DNA of 14,161 nucleotides from Tetmemena sp. SeJ-2015. Lineage: Eukaryota > Ciliophora > Spirotrichea > Sporadotrichida > Oxytrichidae. The notes below the pieces were generated by a model. That model did not search any database, was not told the DNA's origin, and saw only the letters and a program-made list of their open reading frames with translations. The position numbers were made by a program, and so were the translations under genes. Positions 1 to 9,386 of the stretch are shown here, in pieces (within the stretch, counting starts at the first letter, position 1; the number at the start of each line of letters is the position of its first letter). The stretch is taken from contig JAJKFJ010021390.1 of the NCBI GenBank assembly GCA_027382625.1, forward strand, positions 1-14,161, in the 5' to 3' direction.

Positions 1-3
1 AAA

Positions 4-443
4 TCACACCACGAGCTAACATGAAAATTATGCCACTGAGGGTACTTTAGGATCAACACTATTTAGTGCCTTAAACTTCGGCATGTGTCTTTTGCAAAAT
101 TCTGAAGCTTTCTCTAACTGTGCCAGCTCTCCTCTCACCTTTCAAAATATGAAGCAGTTGAGTGTGGAGGTTCAACTTCTTATCTTCCTTTCGCTTGGTA
201 TAGGAGGCCTAATCTTCTCTCTTTAGCAATAAAGGATCGGAAATTAATGGCTTACTTCATTCTTGATTAGCGGATAACCATTAACTCTTTGTGGATTCTG
301 AAACTGAATCCACCAAAAGAATCACTTGTAGGGTATTCTTGTTTCTAATGGTTGTAGTCTGCATTGATCTCCTGCTTTAATTGTCTATGTACTTGTATTA
401 CTAAACTAGAAAGCAGGAAAGTTGTAAATTAAATTGGTTGTGG
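4..443 (-). CDS. coding-like region with one frame break, unknown function
   Basis: I do not recognise this protein. On the minus strand a TGA-free frame runs from 443 to 135. It contains TAA/TAG codons but reads as mixed-charge protein, for example KELMVIR and SFIAKERRLGLLYQAKG. It meets a TGA at 137-135. A second frame, shifted by one base, is open from 141 to a TGA at 6-4 and gives a helical, charged stretch (GELAQLEKASEFCKRHMPK). The join at about 135-141 (sequence AAAGGTGAGA) looks like a one-base indel, or less likely a splice donor. The region is visibly richer in G+C than the next 2 kb, which supports past or present coding. Under the standard code it would be broken by several stops. 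No start codon can be chosen, and a gene on the other strand is not excluded. Confidence 0.25.
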
Positions 444-2703
444 TCACCTATCTACTAACTTTTTAATAAAAATTTCGAACCAAATTAAGAAAAAGGAGTT
501 CTTAAATCCTTCCTTATATTTAATATAATTTTATTTCAAATTTAAAATATATTTTTTAGGCTTATTAATTTTAATTAAATGAACATTTCAACTATTAGAT
601 ATAAATAATTGCACTTTATGAAATTTTTGTTTAGCAAAAGTTTGATTATAATTTATTTCTTGTATATTAAAATGATAAATATTATATTGTCTAGTAAGTT
701 TAGGCTGATCTTGTCTATGATTGGTTGATCTAACTCTTAGAACATTTGTCCAAGGTAATCATATTCTAATGCATATCTACTTTCAAACTGGGTGAGAAGT
801 TTACTTTCATAAAATGCTGAAATTTAATTAATAATTTAAATCAATCTCTGTTTGAATAATAATAAATGGAATTTGATAATAAAGACAGATTTTTTAATCA
901 CACTAATCTAAGGCTTTTATTTAAAGCAAATTAAATATATAATAATCATGTTCTTCCTTCTTAAAATATCTATATAAAATTATTTGTAAATTCACTAAGT
1001 TTTTATTTAAATTTCGATTTCTCTATATTTTTATTTGATAAATTCTTTAATGAAATATAACTTTTAAGTTTTATTTTTTTAAATTAAACTCATTTCACAA
1101 AACCTCCCTCATATTATCTCATCTGATGTTTAGGCATTTCTTTTTTTGATTAAAGTGGTTAAAAATTTTTTCTTTAGATCATAATTATAAATTATATACG
1201 CTCGACTCTTATTTTGTAGTTTCGAGTTACTATTGCCAAAATGCTTTTAAATATAGGAATTTATTGTATACCATTTTATACAAAACTATTTTTAGTAGGT
1301 TAAAGTCTAAACCAAAAAAAATTATTTTTTAACTTTACAGTTCCCACTTTTTACTTTTTATAGTTAACTCAGATAATTGGGTAATTTATAATTTTTATTT
1401 AACGCTATCACTTATTTTATTTAACTTTCTAAGTATTTAAAGATCCTGAAGAGTCTACGATTTATACTTATAGCCAATTTTATTCACATTTAAAACATCT
1501 AATCAATGTTATGATTCAAATTTAAAAAATACTGATAATATATTAATTAAAGAAAAATTCTTTGCTTAATTAAAAAAATAATTGATTTCCTGAAGAAAAT
1601 TTAAATGTTGAAAAACCATTGTGAAAACTAATCAGAAATTTATTTCGTCTTTTACTCTATCTACTCTAATTCAGCTTAATGTCTTGTTTAAAATAAATAA
1701 TATTTAATGCTTAATTCGTAATTAACCCACCTTATTTAACAATGCGAATCATAACCTCTTTAATTCGTTTTTATTAAAAAAATATTTAAGATTAGAAACT
1801 AGCTCACTTTATAAAATTAATACTTATCTAAATTTAATACTATTTTATCCTTAAATCATTAATTACAGAGCTATAAATTAAATTTGCTCTATTTTAAATT
1901 AATAAAAATCATTTATTGCTGCACTATGTTTAAACAAAATTATTCAATTATTAATCCTTTGGAGTGAAATCATTCTGCAAAAGTAAATTTGAATAAAAAA
2001 GTAATTTGGATTTAATTCATAAGAATTAATGGCTTCAAAAAATATAATATAAACAATTATTTTTAAAACTCTTTCTTTGTTTATTTTATTTCTATAGATC
2101 AAACTAGTCCTCTACAAAATAAATATAAAACAATCTTTTCAAGTAAATTTCAATATATTTTTAAAAACAAAATTGATTCTAAGAAATTCTAAAATTTATG
2201 ACGACAAGAAAAGAAGTTTTTTCTTTTAAAAAATTTTAAAATAGCATAAAATTTTATGTTGAGAAATCTAATTTTCGTCTCGATCCTTTTTTATTTAAAT
2301 TTTTTATTAAGCTGTCTAATTTTTAATTTTAATTTGGAATCAACTTGAAATTTATTTTCTCTTTAAAAATAGAACCGAATAAAAATTATAATCACAATAC
2401 CATTAACAGTGAAAGCGATGGCTTTATAATTTAAAATAAAAAAAAACAATGGTATTCCCAGGAATATTCAGTAATCTAGATAAGCTTAAAAAATTATTTC
2501 TAATTTTAATTTTTTTTATAAAAACAGTCACGTTCAAATACTTTATGATTTAAATAAATAAGACTCTATTAAATTTAATAAAGTATATTATTTTAATATA
2601 TTTTATTTAGTAAATTTAAATCCTCTGTAACATTCCTCTTCTTTTCATATTAAAAATAATCATGGATGAAGTGATTATGCAAAGGCATTTAATTTATATT
2701 TAA
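444..2703. other. AT-rich stretch with no recognisable gene
   Basis: Low-complexity A/T sequence with short homopolymers and many small AT palindromes. I see no open frame worth reporting under either code, no RNA gene and no tandem repeat array. Confidence 0.6.
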
Positions 2704-2758
2704 AGGCGAATCTAAGCTCTTGGGAGGAGGCGCCCAGGGAATGTGCTCTGAAGTAAGC
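2704..2758. other. isolated GC-rich island of about 55 bp
   Basis: Sharp-edged island of high G+C in an otherwise nearly pure A/T region. It contains GGAGGAGGCGCC with the palindrome GGCGCC at 2729-2734. Both strands are open for about 18 codons (plus reading GESKLLGGGAQGMCSE; minus reading DAYFRAHSLGASSQE), and GTAAGC, a good splice-donor-like sequence, follows on the plus strand at the right edge. It could be a tiny exon, a germline coding segment or a relic. Nothing identifies a product. Confidence 0.35.
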
Positions 2759-3238
2759 ATCATTAATTAAAATATTTTAAATAAATTATATATTTTATTT
2801 CTCTTATGAAGATTTAAAACATGCATACGATTTAAAATGAAAATTGTTTAATATTTTATTTTAATTTTTAAAAATATAACTATAATTCAAATTTATTAAA
2901 GGTTATTGATAATTATATATCAATATAAATATATCCAAAAAAAATGTAATCACAAAAATTGCTTCAGGATAAGAAGAAATAAAATAGAGGTGAATTTCTT
3001 TATCATATTTAATTTTATAACTTGTGAAATAAGATTTCTATATTTCTGAAGTATTTTATCAGACAAATAACATATTTTATTTGGTTTATTTAATCTTTTA
3101 TTTTTTTTGTTTTAATTTAATCATGAGCACGTCAACTAAAAGCAAAATTTAATAAAATTTCTTTAAACTAACGAAATCAGATCACCTACTCTTGATATAT
3201 TCATGTCCATGAAGGAGGAGTTTATTTTAAGAAAATAT
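2759..3238. other. AT-rich spacer
   Basis: A/T-rich sequence with no gene seen. It ends at the in-frame TGA that closes the kinase-like frame on the minus strand. Confidence 0.5.
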
Positions 3239-4030
3239 TCAAATCTACTTTTTTAATTCGTATTTCTTTTTTTAAATGCATTATAATCTGCCAAACTTAA
3301 ATAAGTATTGCATTATTTTTTCTTTTGGAGTATTAAAATTCTTCAATTAAGAATATTTATTTTTGTATGGACCAAAGAAAAAGAGTGCTAGAAAATTTAT
3401 TTTAGAATTTGAATATTATGAAAGATAGAAAATTCTATTTATATTGGAGTTTATTGATGATCTGCTATTAAAGACACCATCATATTCCTTGAGCTAACCA
3501 TTCTCATCAATCACAATTTTAATTATAATAGCTTACTTTAATAAATTTTCAATAATATATTTATACTCTATGTTATAATTTATCTCTATAATCATGAAAA
3601 TTGATCGGATAAATAATTAGCCGGACCAACAAATTTATTTCAAATGTAAATCATTTTTTTAATAATTTTATTATACATTATTTTGCTTGAATGTAAGGCT
3701 TTGCAGATCCAAGATACAAAATTAAATATCCTAAATTGATAAGGTAGGCTTAGTTCTAACTGAATCTAAAGCTTTCTTTCTTATGTTTCCGTGAATATTT
3801 TAAATAATAAAAGGTAACTTTTTAATATAGCCAATACCATGAAGTGACTTCAATGCGGTAAACATGCTGACAGCTACTTCTTTAAATTTAACTCTTTGAT
3901 GTGAGTTCTTTAACAGATCAATACTTCCAAAAGAGGGAACTTCCTCTTCAAAGTTATTAATCCAGGAAATTAAATTCAAAAAATAAGTCATGGTCAAGCA
4001 TTAAGGTAAATAGATTTTCTGTTAAAAGAC
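3239..4030 (-). CDS. protein-kinase-like frame (CK1-type C-lobe?), read with TAA/TAG as sense
   Basis: What is seen: after a TGA at 4033-4031 a single frame stays free of TGA for 263 codons, to a TGA at 3241-3239, but contains many TAA/TAG codons. The strongest part (about 3949-3824) is open under the standard code and contains FKEVAVSMFTALKSLHGIGY, the pattern of kinase helix alpha-E just before the catalytic loop. In the same frame follow VRTKPTLSI (3757-3731; compare HRDxKPxN), FCILDLQS (3717-3694; compare xxIDFGLS), WSGQLFIRS (3627-3601; compare the CK1 GTxxxAS segment) and EYKYIIENLLK (3568-3536; compare the DLESLxYxL helix). The D-to-G spacing of 28 residues is near the 26 of casein kinase 1. 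Against this, the HRD Asp and the DFG Gly are missing, and about 20 extra residues separate alpha-E from the Lys-Pro. It could be a pseudokinase, a decayed copy, or partly chance. The alpha-E call is moderate; the family call is weak. Confidence 0.38.
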
Positions 4031-4056
4031 TCAAAATTATGCAAATTATTTTATCA

Positions 4057-4380
4057 TACAAAATCAATATGCATTTCTACTTTTAAATTTTCAATAATTC
4101 TCACTGCTCAGTTGCTAAATAAGTATGGAATCATTTTCTTTGTTGCTGGCCATTTTTGTAGAAAAAATTATTAGGATAGATACTGATCCAGCTTTTCCTT
4201 GAATACTTTCAAATCTCATTAATTTATAACATTTAAATTTTAAAGCGATTTAAATCATTATGAAGGGGGATATTTATAAAAAGTAAGTCATAATAAGAAT
4301 TTGAAAGCTTCCCACTTCTTTATCCTCATAAAATCCATGATATTTGTATTGTGGGAAACAGTCACTCTTATTTCTCTCCG
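4057..4380 (-). other. possible broken N-lobe of the kinase-like gene
   Basis: Just upstream of the kinase-like frame on the same strand are short pieces in different frames that resemble kinase N-lobe elements. These are an open stretch around 4374-4273 (YKYHGFYEDKEVGSFQIL), a GxxGxV-like GKAGSVSI followed by TKMASNKENDSILI (4197-4109; compare the P-loop and beta-3 Lys), and RIIENLKVEMHIDFV (4101-4057; compare helix C to beta-4). An overlapping ENLFTLMLDHDLF (4019-3981) resembles beta-5 and the hinge. Order and rough spacing are kinase-like, but the pieces need several frame changes and the matches are short. I treat this as suggestive context only. Confidence 0.2.
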
Positions 4381-4389
4381 TCAACTTAA

Positions 4390-5022
4390 ATTATAATCAT
4401 CATATTAAATTAAAATTATACTTTTTGAGAAGAATACTTTCGGCTAATAAACTACTAGTATTCTATGAGTCTTTTATGAATTTTATTGCATATTTTTGCT
4501 CTTAATTGACTGACTCATAGCAAGCTACAGCTCCGAAAGAGCATTAATATTTTTTTAAAAATAAATTATCATTTAATTATTATCCAATTATCTCGCGGAA
4601 CTATAATTTGAACCCAGTTTTATTTATGAGTGAAGGTAAATCTTAGGCTGTTAATTCACGATTCTAGAGATGTTTAAAACATAAATTTTTTAGAAAATTG
4701 ATGCATGCTAAGGCTATCTTTTATAATTATTTTATTTTATATTCTAAATTTAATTGATTTAAATCTGAATTCTTTAAATTCTATAAATAAAAAATGGATT
4801 AAAAATAATTAAAGGAAAGAAAATAATTTTTATGTATTAAAACAATAATTAATCTTACTTTGATATTTATAATTAAATTATTACTTCATGATAAAAACAT
4901 ACCTTTTTATTTTAATTAATTTAAGTAATTTCGTAAAATTTCTTTTTTTAATCACTAACATTATGAATTAATAGAGAATTCATTAAATGACTCTGATATA
5001 GTTTTCTATCTGAAAAATTACC
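4390..5022. other. AT-rich spacer
   Basis: No gene recognised. A slightly less A/T-rich patch lies near 4430-4540, but no convincing frame was found in it. Confidence 0.45.
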
Positions 5023-5772
5023 TCAAAATATATTATGAGAAATTTATTATTAAGAACTTTAAATCTTCTTTGCATTATTTAACAAAAATTATTTAATAAT
5101 CTTATTTTAAAATTAAGTTCCTTTAAATTAAAATTTATGTGAGAATTCCTATTGATCAAAAGTACTTTTTATATTATATTGATTACAATTTTACTGTTAT
5201 ATTTACTTAAATAATTTAAATTCATGATCAATACCTACAGAAAGAAAAAATGAATCCTAAAATTTTTAGATGAAATAAGAAGAATTCTATTTTTAAATAG
5301 GCAGATAGTTATACTGTAATTATCTTATATGGAATTAAATTATCAAAAGTCTTTACTTTATTTAATTTAGAATTAGATTTAAACGAATATCATATTTAAA
5401 CATCCTTTCCATATTCCAAACTAAAATGATAATTTTTTGGGATAAAAAATATGACAATAAGATAGACTTCATTTGGACTTTGTCCTTGTCTCCTAAAAAA
5501 ACTCTAACTTTGCTTTTTTATTCTATCTCTTTTTCAAAGCATGTCCCTTTCAAACCGCTAGGCAACACCTTCACTACCAACCTCTAAATTTACACTTGTT
5601 TTTTAATTCCGGAGTAGCAATTAAAACTTTTAGCGAGTTATTAAAACTCTTTTGTAATTATTTATTAAATTATCATCTTTTTAAGTGAGAATACTAATAA
5701 TCTCAATTCAAGCTACTTAATATGAATTGATGAATTTTAAGTAAAGTTACAGTTATACTGCAGTAATTATAG
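5023..5772 (-). CDS. coding-like frame of unknown function, read with TAA/TAG as sense
   Basis: Between TGA codons at 5775-5773 and 5025-5023 the minus strand has a 249-codon frame without TGA but with many TAA/TAG. Only the middle (about 5637-5365) looks like protein. RLVVKVLPSGLKGTCFEKE (from 5583) leads through one TAA at 5520-5518 into KVRVFLGDKDKVQMK and SILLSYFLSQKIIILVW, and the frame is then open under the standard code to a TAA at 5364-5362. This part is richer in G+C and charged residues than its surroundings. The ends (below about 5360) are Q/N/I/K-rich and could be plain A/T noise. I do not recognise the family. FLGDKDKV recalls the Asp-containing strand of alpha/beta hydrolases, but that is too little for a call. 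Confidence 0.25.
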
Positions 5773-5835
5773 TCAAGCTACCTTTTAAAGACAAACTTTA
5801 ATAGTGTTTCAATTTTATTCTAGAGTTTTATTATT

Positions 5836-5994
5836 TTATTTAAAAAAAAAAGTTCTTGATTTTCTCATAGGATTAAAGCGTGCAGATTGTACTAAAAAGT
5901 AATAGTCTAATCTGCTTGAGATAAGATGGGTACTTCTTGATTCCATTTTTACATTGGTTATGTAGCTGTATGTGTCAGTCTGTTCTTCATTTTC
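5836..5994 (-). mobile_element. possible LINE-type endonuclease fragment
   Basis: A 52-codon frame open under the standard code, from just after a TAA to a TAA at 5838-5836, with no obvious own start. It contains SSRLDYYFLVQSA at about 5919-5881. Apurinic-type endonucleases of non-LTR retrotransposons end in a similar S-R-(I/L)-D-(Y/H)-x-(L/F)-(V/I)-S motif, usually preceded by a Y/F-T-x-(W/Y/F) stretch. Here TDTYSYIT lies about 20 residues upstream, which matches that arrangement. No reverse transcriptase was found near it. It rests on one short motif and would be a dead fragment if real. Confidence 0.25.
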
Positions 5995-6039
5995 TTAATT
6001 GCTAAAACGAAATTAAATAAAGAAGACTTAATTAGATAT

Positions 6040-6086
6040 AAGTATTTAATTTTGAATTAATTAAGAACTCTTAAAATTAAATACTT
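6040..6086. repeat. 14-bp perfect inverted repeat
   Basis: AAGTATTTAATTTT at 6040-6053 is the exact reverse complement of AAAATTAAATACTT at 6073-6086. The stem can extend inward by a G-T and an A-T pair, leaving a loop of about 15 bases. It is pure A/T apart from one base pair, so chance is possible in this composition. Confidence 0.6.
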
Positions 6087-6095
6087 TCATGAAAG
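6084..6095. repeat. 12-bp perfect palindrome
   Basis: CTTTCATGAAAG is fully self-complementary and overlaps the last three bases of the preceding inverted repeat, so two palindromic structures abut here. Confidence 0.6.
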
Positions 6096-6759
6096 CATTC
6101 TTAATCTTGATTTTTAAATGTTTTCTTTAAATAATCTGAAATGAAATTGTCTTAATGTTTTATTGAACAGTCTTATTTTTAATTTCTTATTCTTAATTAA
6201 TAAAAAGCCTTAAAGAGATTATTAAATTGGACTTCTTACTTTATTTAAAGTAAAGGCATGACTAGTTTAAAAGAGCTTAAAAAATTTTTAAGATTTTAAT
6301 TGAATTAAAAAATTTAATTTTTTTAAAAAAATGAGGATAATGAGTATACTTTTAAAAATAACAAAATTTTGAATTTTCAAAAAATTATTTTTTTAAATGT
6401 GAAGAATTATCTGTTAATTAAAAAATATGGATATTTTATTTCAATTATACCATATATGGGTTGACCTTTAAGTCTGGGCAGTGATAATAAGACAGATATT
6501 ATAATATTTATTATTTAGTTCTTTCTACATCCAACTTTTTAAAAATTTTTTTAATTATTTCTAAAGCGTAATAAAATTTCATTTCCTTTATTCGTTCTAT
6601 TTTGTCCCTATTATAGCTAAGAATTGAATTAAAAGAGAATAAAATTAATAATTAATTATATAATATAAAATCCGAGGAAGTTGAATTGTGAAATACTGGG
6701 CTAAAATTATGATTATCGATTAAGCATTTAAAATTTTTAAGGGAACTTTTTTCGTTGCA
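6096..6759. other. AT-rich stretch with no recognisable gene
   Basis: Contains self-complementary A/T runs around 6280-6400. A minus-strand frame enters from 6849 and continues to 6652 (CLIDNHNFSPVFHNST near 6728-6680), but its upstream part lies in suspect homopolymer sequence, so I do not call it. Confidence 0.4.
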
Positions 6760-7380
6760 TATTTTTCGAAGGGGGGCCCCCGCTACAACCCCCCACATAA
6801 TTTTAGAACTTTTTGGGTTTAAATTTTTTGGGTTTGGAGTTTGCGTCATCGGGAAACCCCATATGCACTTTCATTTAATGGCAGGGAGAACAAACTTTTC
6901 TTATAAAAAAGAGCCCCCCGAATAAGCCCCATATTGAGGGGAACACTTTAAAATTTTAGGGGCCAAAAGTTTTACCCCCCAAACCCCTTTATTTTAAATT
7001 TTATTAACTAAAATTTCCCCTTTTTTATTTAAAATTTTTAAATATATTTTTGCTTTTTAAAGTTCATGATTATTTCCAAAAAAAGAGTTTAAACCCCCCT
7101 TTTTTTGAGGAAGAATATTTTAAATTTTAGGGACAAAAAATTGTAAAAAAAAAATAAAAGGGAAAAAATCCATAATATAAATGGGGGAAATAAATATAAA
7201 AGAAAGTAATCCCCAAATTTAAATTTTTTTCTAAATGAAAATATTTTATTTAAATTTTTCTTTATTTTTTTTAAATTTCATATTTTTTGTTTAAATATTT
7301 AATTCTATATGAAATTTTTTATTGTAAAATATTCCCTTTTTTTAAACTTTAATTTTTTTTAAATGATTTAAATTTCCATA
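6760..7380. repeat. homopolymer-swollen low-complexity patch
   Basis: Runs of G and C (for example six G followed by C at 6771-6781, and C runs near 6789, 6914, 6975 and 7094) alternate with long A and T runs. Such runs are absent from most of the window. The texture resembles over-called homopolymers in low-quality read ends more than natural sequence. No gene is called. Confidence 0.5.
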
Positions 7381-8035
7381 AAATGAAATAGTTAATTAGA
7401 CCTTCTGAGTTATGAATTAATTTTGTTAAAAATATTATTATCAGTGAAGATTAAAGTGGCTTCTTAATCTTAAAACAATTTAATGAATATATAAGATACT
7501 ATTATTATTATCGTCACAGCAAGGAAAAAACTAAATAAATTTATATTATTTAAAATCACAAAATTAAAATAAATAAAAAATTTTTTTTTAAAAGAAAATT
7601 TTTAATTTTTTGATTCTTTTTTTTTAAATTTTTAAAATTTAAAAGAATGAAAAATTAAAAAAAATCTGGATTATATAAAACTGAAAATAATAAGAATCAA
7701 TTAAATATTAGAACTGCTCAAACAGTAGCATATATTCTATAGGTTTGCTTTGAAAATATTATTGTGTAAAAGACCTTTTATTCTAAATTAAAGCAATTCC
7801 ATTTACTTCTTAATTTCCACATTAAAAACATATTTCAATAAATTATTTTAAGTTAAAAGTAATTATTTTCGATAATTTTACTTTTGTAGAATCTAAATAT
7901 CATATTTATTTATATAAATTTTTAAATTTTTAAACCTTTTTCTTTTCAATAATTTTCTTTTTGATTTTTTCAAAAAATTTTTATTATAAATCTTTTTTAA
8001 AACCTTTTTAATTTTTTTTCTTTTTTTATGATTAA
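7381..8035. other. AT-rich stretch, part low-complexity
   Basis: No gene seen. Self-complementary A/T runs occupy 7560-7680 and 7910-8030. Confidence 0.5.
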
Positions 8036-8365
8036 ATTATAAGGTTAAAAGAACCCTCATGATAAAACAACCCAAATTGGAAGGGGGGGGGAAATTATCC
8101 CAATTTTTAAAACCACAACCATTTTGAGTTTTCCCCTTTAAATTTAAAAAAAAAAACCTTGACCATAAAAAGAAATTATTTTATTGGGATCTAAGTTCCC
8201 TAACCCAAATTAAACAAAAATAGTTTCAAGCAAGTCGGGGGTTTTGCTCAGAATGGTTGCTTGTGGGGGTTAAGCTATGATAGAGCTCTCATTCCCAAAG
8301 GAGGTGGCGCGTAAAAATCCCTTATGACTTGTTAATGGTATGGCATGTTTTCCAAGAAAACCATT
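8036..8365 (-). pseudogene. beta-trefoil (fascin-like) repeat fragment, interrupted
   Basis: From 8365 the minus strand reads NGFLGKHAIPLTSHKGFLRA, then ATSFGNESSIIA, a TAA, PPQATILSKTPDLLETIFV, a TAA, FGLGNLDPNKIISFYGQGF. After an 11-T run that breaks the frame by one base, it continues as FLNLKGKTQNG, FKNWDNF and GLFYHEGSFNLII. Fascin-type and related beta-trefoil repeats follow the pattern V-x-L-x-S-x-x-G-K-(F/Y)-L-x-A with a following W-E-x-F; here IPLTSHKGFLRA, KIISFYGQGFFL and NWDNF fall in that order. This is family pattern recognition, not a search result. The two TAA codons could be Gln in a ciliate code. The break lies in a homopolymer and a nine-C run is nearby, so a sequencing error is as likely as decay. 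No start is visible. Confidence 0.35.
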
Positions 8366-8525
8366 TTATTTAAAATGTGTTTAATTATACTCTTACTCGG
8401 TTAATCCTTGATTCAGTATTAAAAATTATAATATCTTAATTTTGTTTTTGTATACTAAATAAATAAAAATTTAATCATTAATATAAAAATCGAATACTTT
8501 ATTTTATAATTTCCTTGGTTCATCA

Positions 8526-9026
8526 TCTTCTAAGTATTAAATTTTTTGGCTGCTAAGAACTGTTAGTGGTGTGGTTACTTGGCCTAACTAGTTTCTAATT
8601 TGAGCTTGATGTACCTGTTTGAGCAATCATTTTCGCTCTAGTCTGTAAATTGTTTGTATTTGAAGAAACATTTATAGAATTACTAAAGAATTCATTTGTA
8701 AGTATTATAAAATATAAACTTAAATTAAAATATATTTAGAGGAAAGTGGTTAAAGTATCTAAGATTTAAATAATCCTTCCACAATTGGTAACATCATTAC
8801 CGTTTGAGGACTTTATATTTAGCAACTTATTTATTTAGGAGTAAATATTTATGGGAAAGTTCTGAAGAAAAAGTAATAGAAGAAGAAGATGAATGAGAGC
8901 ATTAAAATTCGTAAATGAATTGTGCATTGCTGACTATGAAAGAAGTAATTCATATTAAACTTTGATATGCCATGTATATTGATTAGGATCGAGAGGTGAA
9001 AAATATATTAATTTTTTTTATTGCCA
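8526..9026 (-). other. TGA-free frame of uncertain status
   Basis: Between TGA codons at 9029-9027 and 8525-8523 the minus strand has 167 codons without TGA but with several TAA/TAG. The end (QTRAKMIAQTGTSSSN, then KLVRPSNHTTNSS) looks like a disordered S/N/T-rich tail, but the plus strand over 8530-8690 reads equally well as protein. A run of this length is expected by chance here, so I record it without calling a gene. Confidence 0.15.
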
Positions 9027-9358
9027 TCATACCTCAGCCATTATCAATTTAAATTTAATAATTTTATTATAAATACAGAGAATATAAAAACAGGTGCTTG
9101 GTTTGACTGCAAATACGAAGACCCTTGAAAAGCGGAATTTGGTTTTACTAATGACTGAATTTACTCTTATAATTTATTTTCTAAATCTTAAATTAAGCTA
9201 AATTTATTTATAAATAAAAATGATAAATATAATTATTGATTTTAACTTAGGATTTAATTTCAAAAGAAAATATTGAATTCATATGTTTAAATAAATGTGA
9301 AATATTAAGTTAGTTTTAATGCATCTCTTGTATATATGTCAAAAATTTTCACTGAATT

Positions 9359-9386
9359 AAGAGACTTCATGGAGTCTTTTATTTTT
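9359..9386. other. small hairpin followed by T-rich sequence
   Basis: AAGAGACT (9359-9366) pairs with AGTCTTTT (9373-9380), with one G-T pair and a TCATGG loop, and T-rich sequence follows. It looks like an intrinsic terminator, but in eukaryotic DNA with no gene alongside I give it no function. Confidence 0.3.

Noticed and set aside
470..483. GGTTCGAAAT on the minus strand as a tRNA B box.
   Set aside because: The TCC half is missing and no acceptor or D-arm pairing surrounds it.
3447..3491. Plus-strand EFIDDLLLKT, resembling a reverse-transcriptase YxDD box.
   Set aside because: One short motif with no other RT blocks in any frame nearby, and it lies antisense to the kinase-like frame.
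3500..4200. A multi-frame reading of the kinase region as 3-phosphoinositide-dependent kinase 1 (ALKSLHGIGYI, LGSAKPYIQ, FVGPANYLS).
   Set aside because: It needs several frame changes and free choice of frame at each motif. The single-frame casein-kinase-1-like reading explains the same strand with fewer assumptions.
6652..6849. 65-codon minus-strand ORF.
   Set aside because: Its first half lies in swollen G/C homopolymers that look like base-calling artefacts, and no family is recognisable.
6771..7204. C-rich/A-rich runs as ciliate-type telomeric repeats (CCCCAAAA or CCCCAA units).
   Set aside because: No two consecutive telomere units occur; these are isolated homopolymers of varied length.
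8526..9026. 167-codon TGA-free minus-strand frame taken as a real gene.
   Set aside because: Length is within chance expectation at this composition, and the opposite strand reads equally well as protein.
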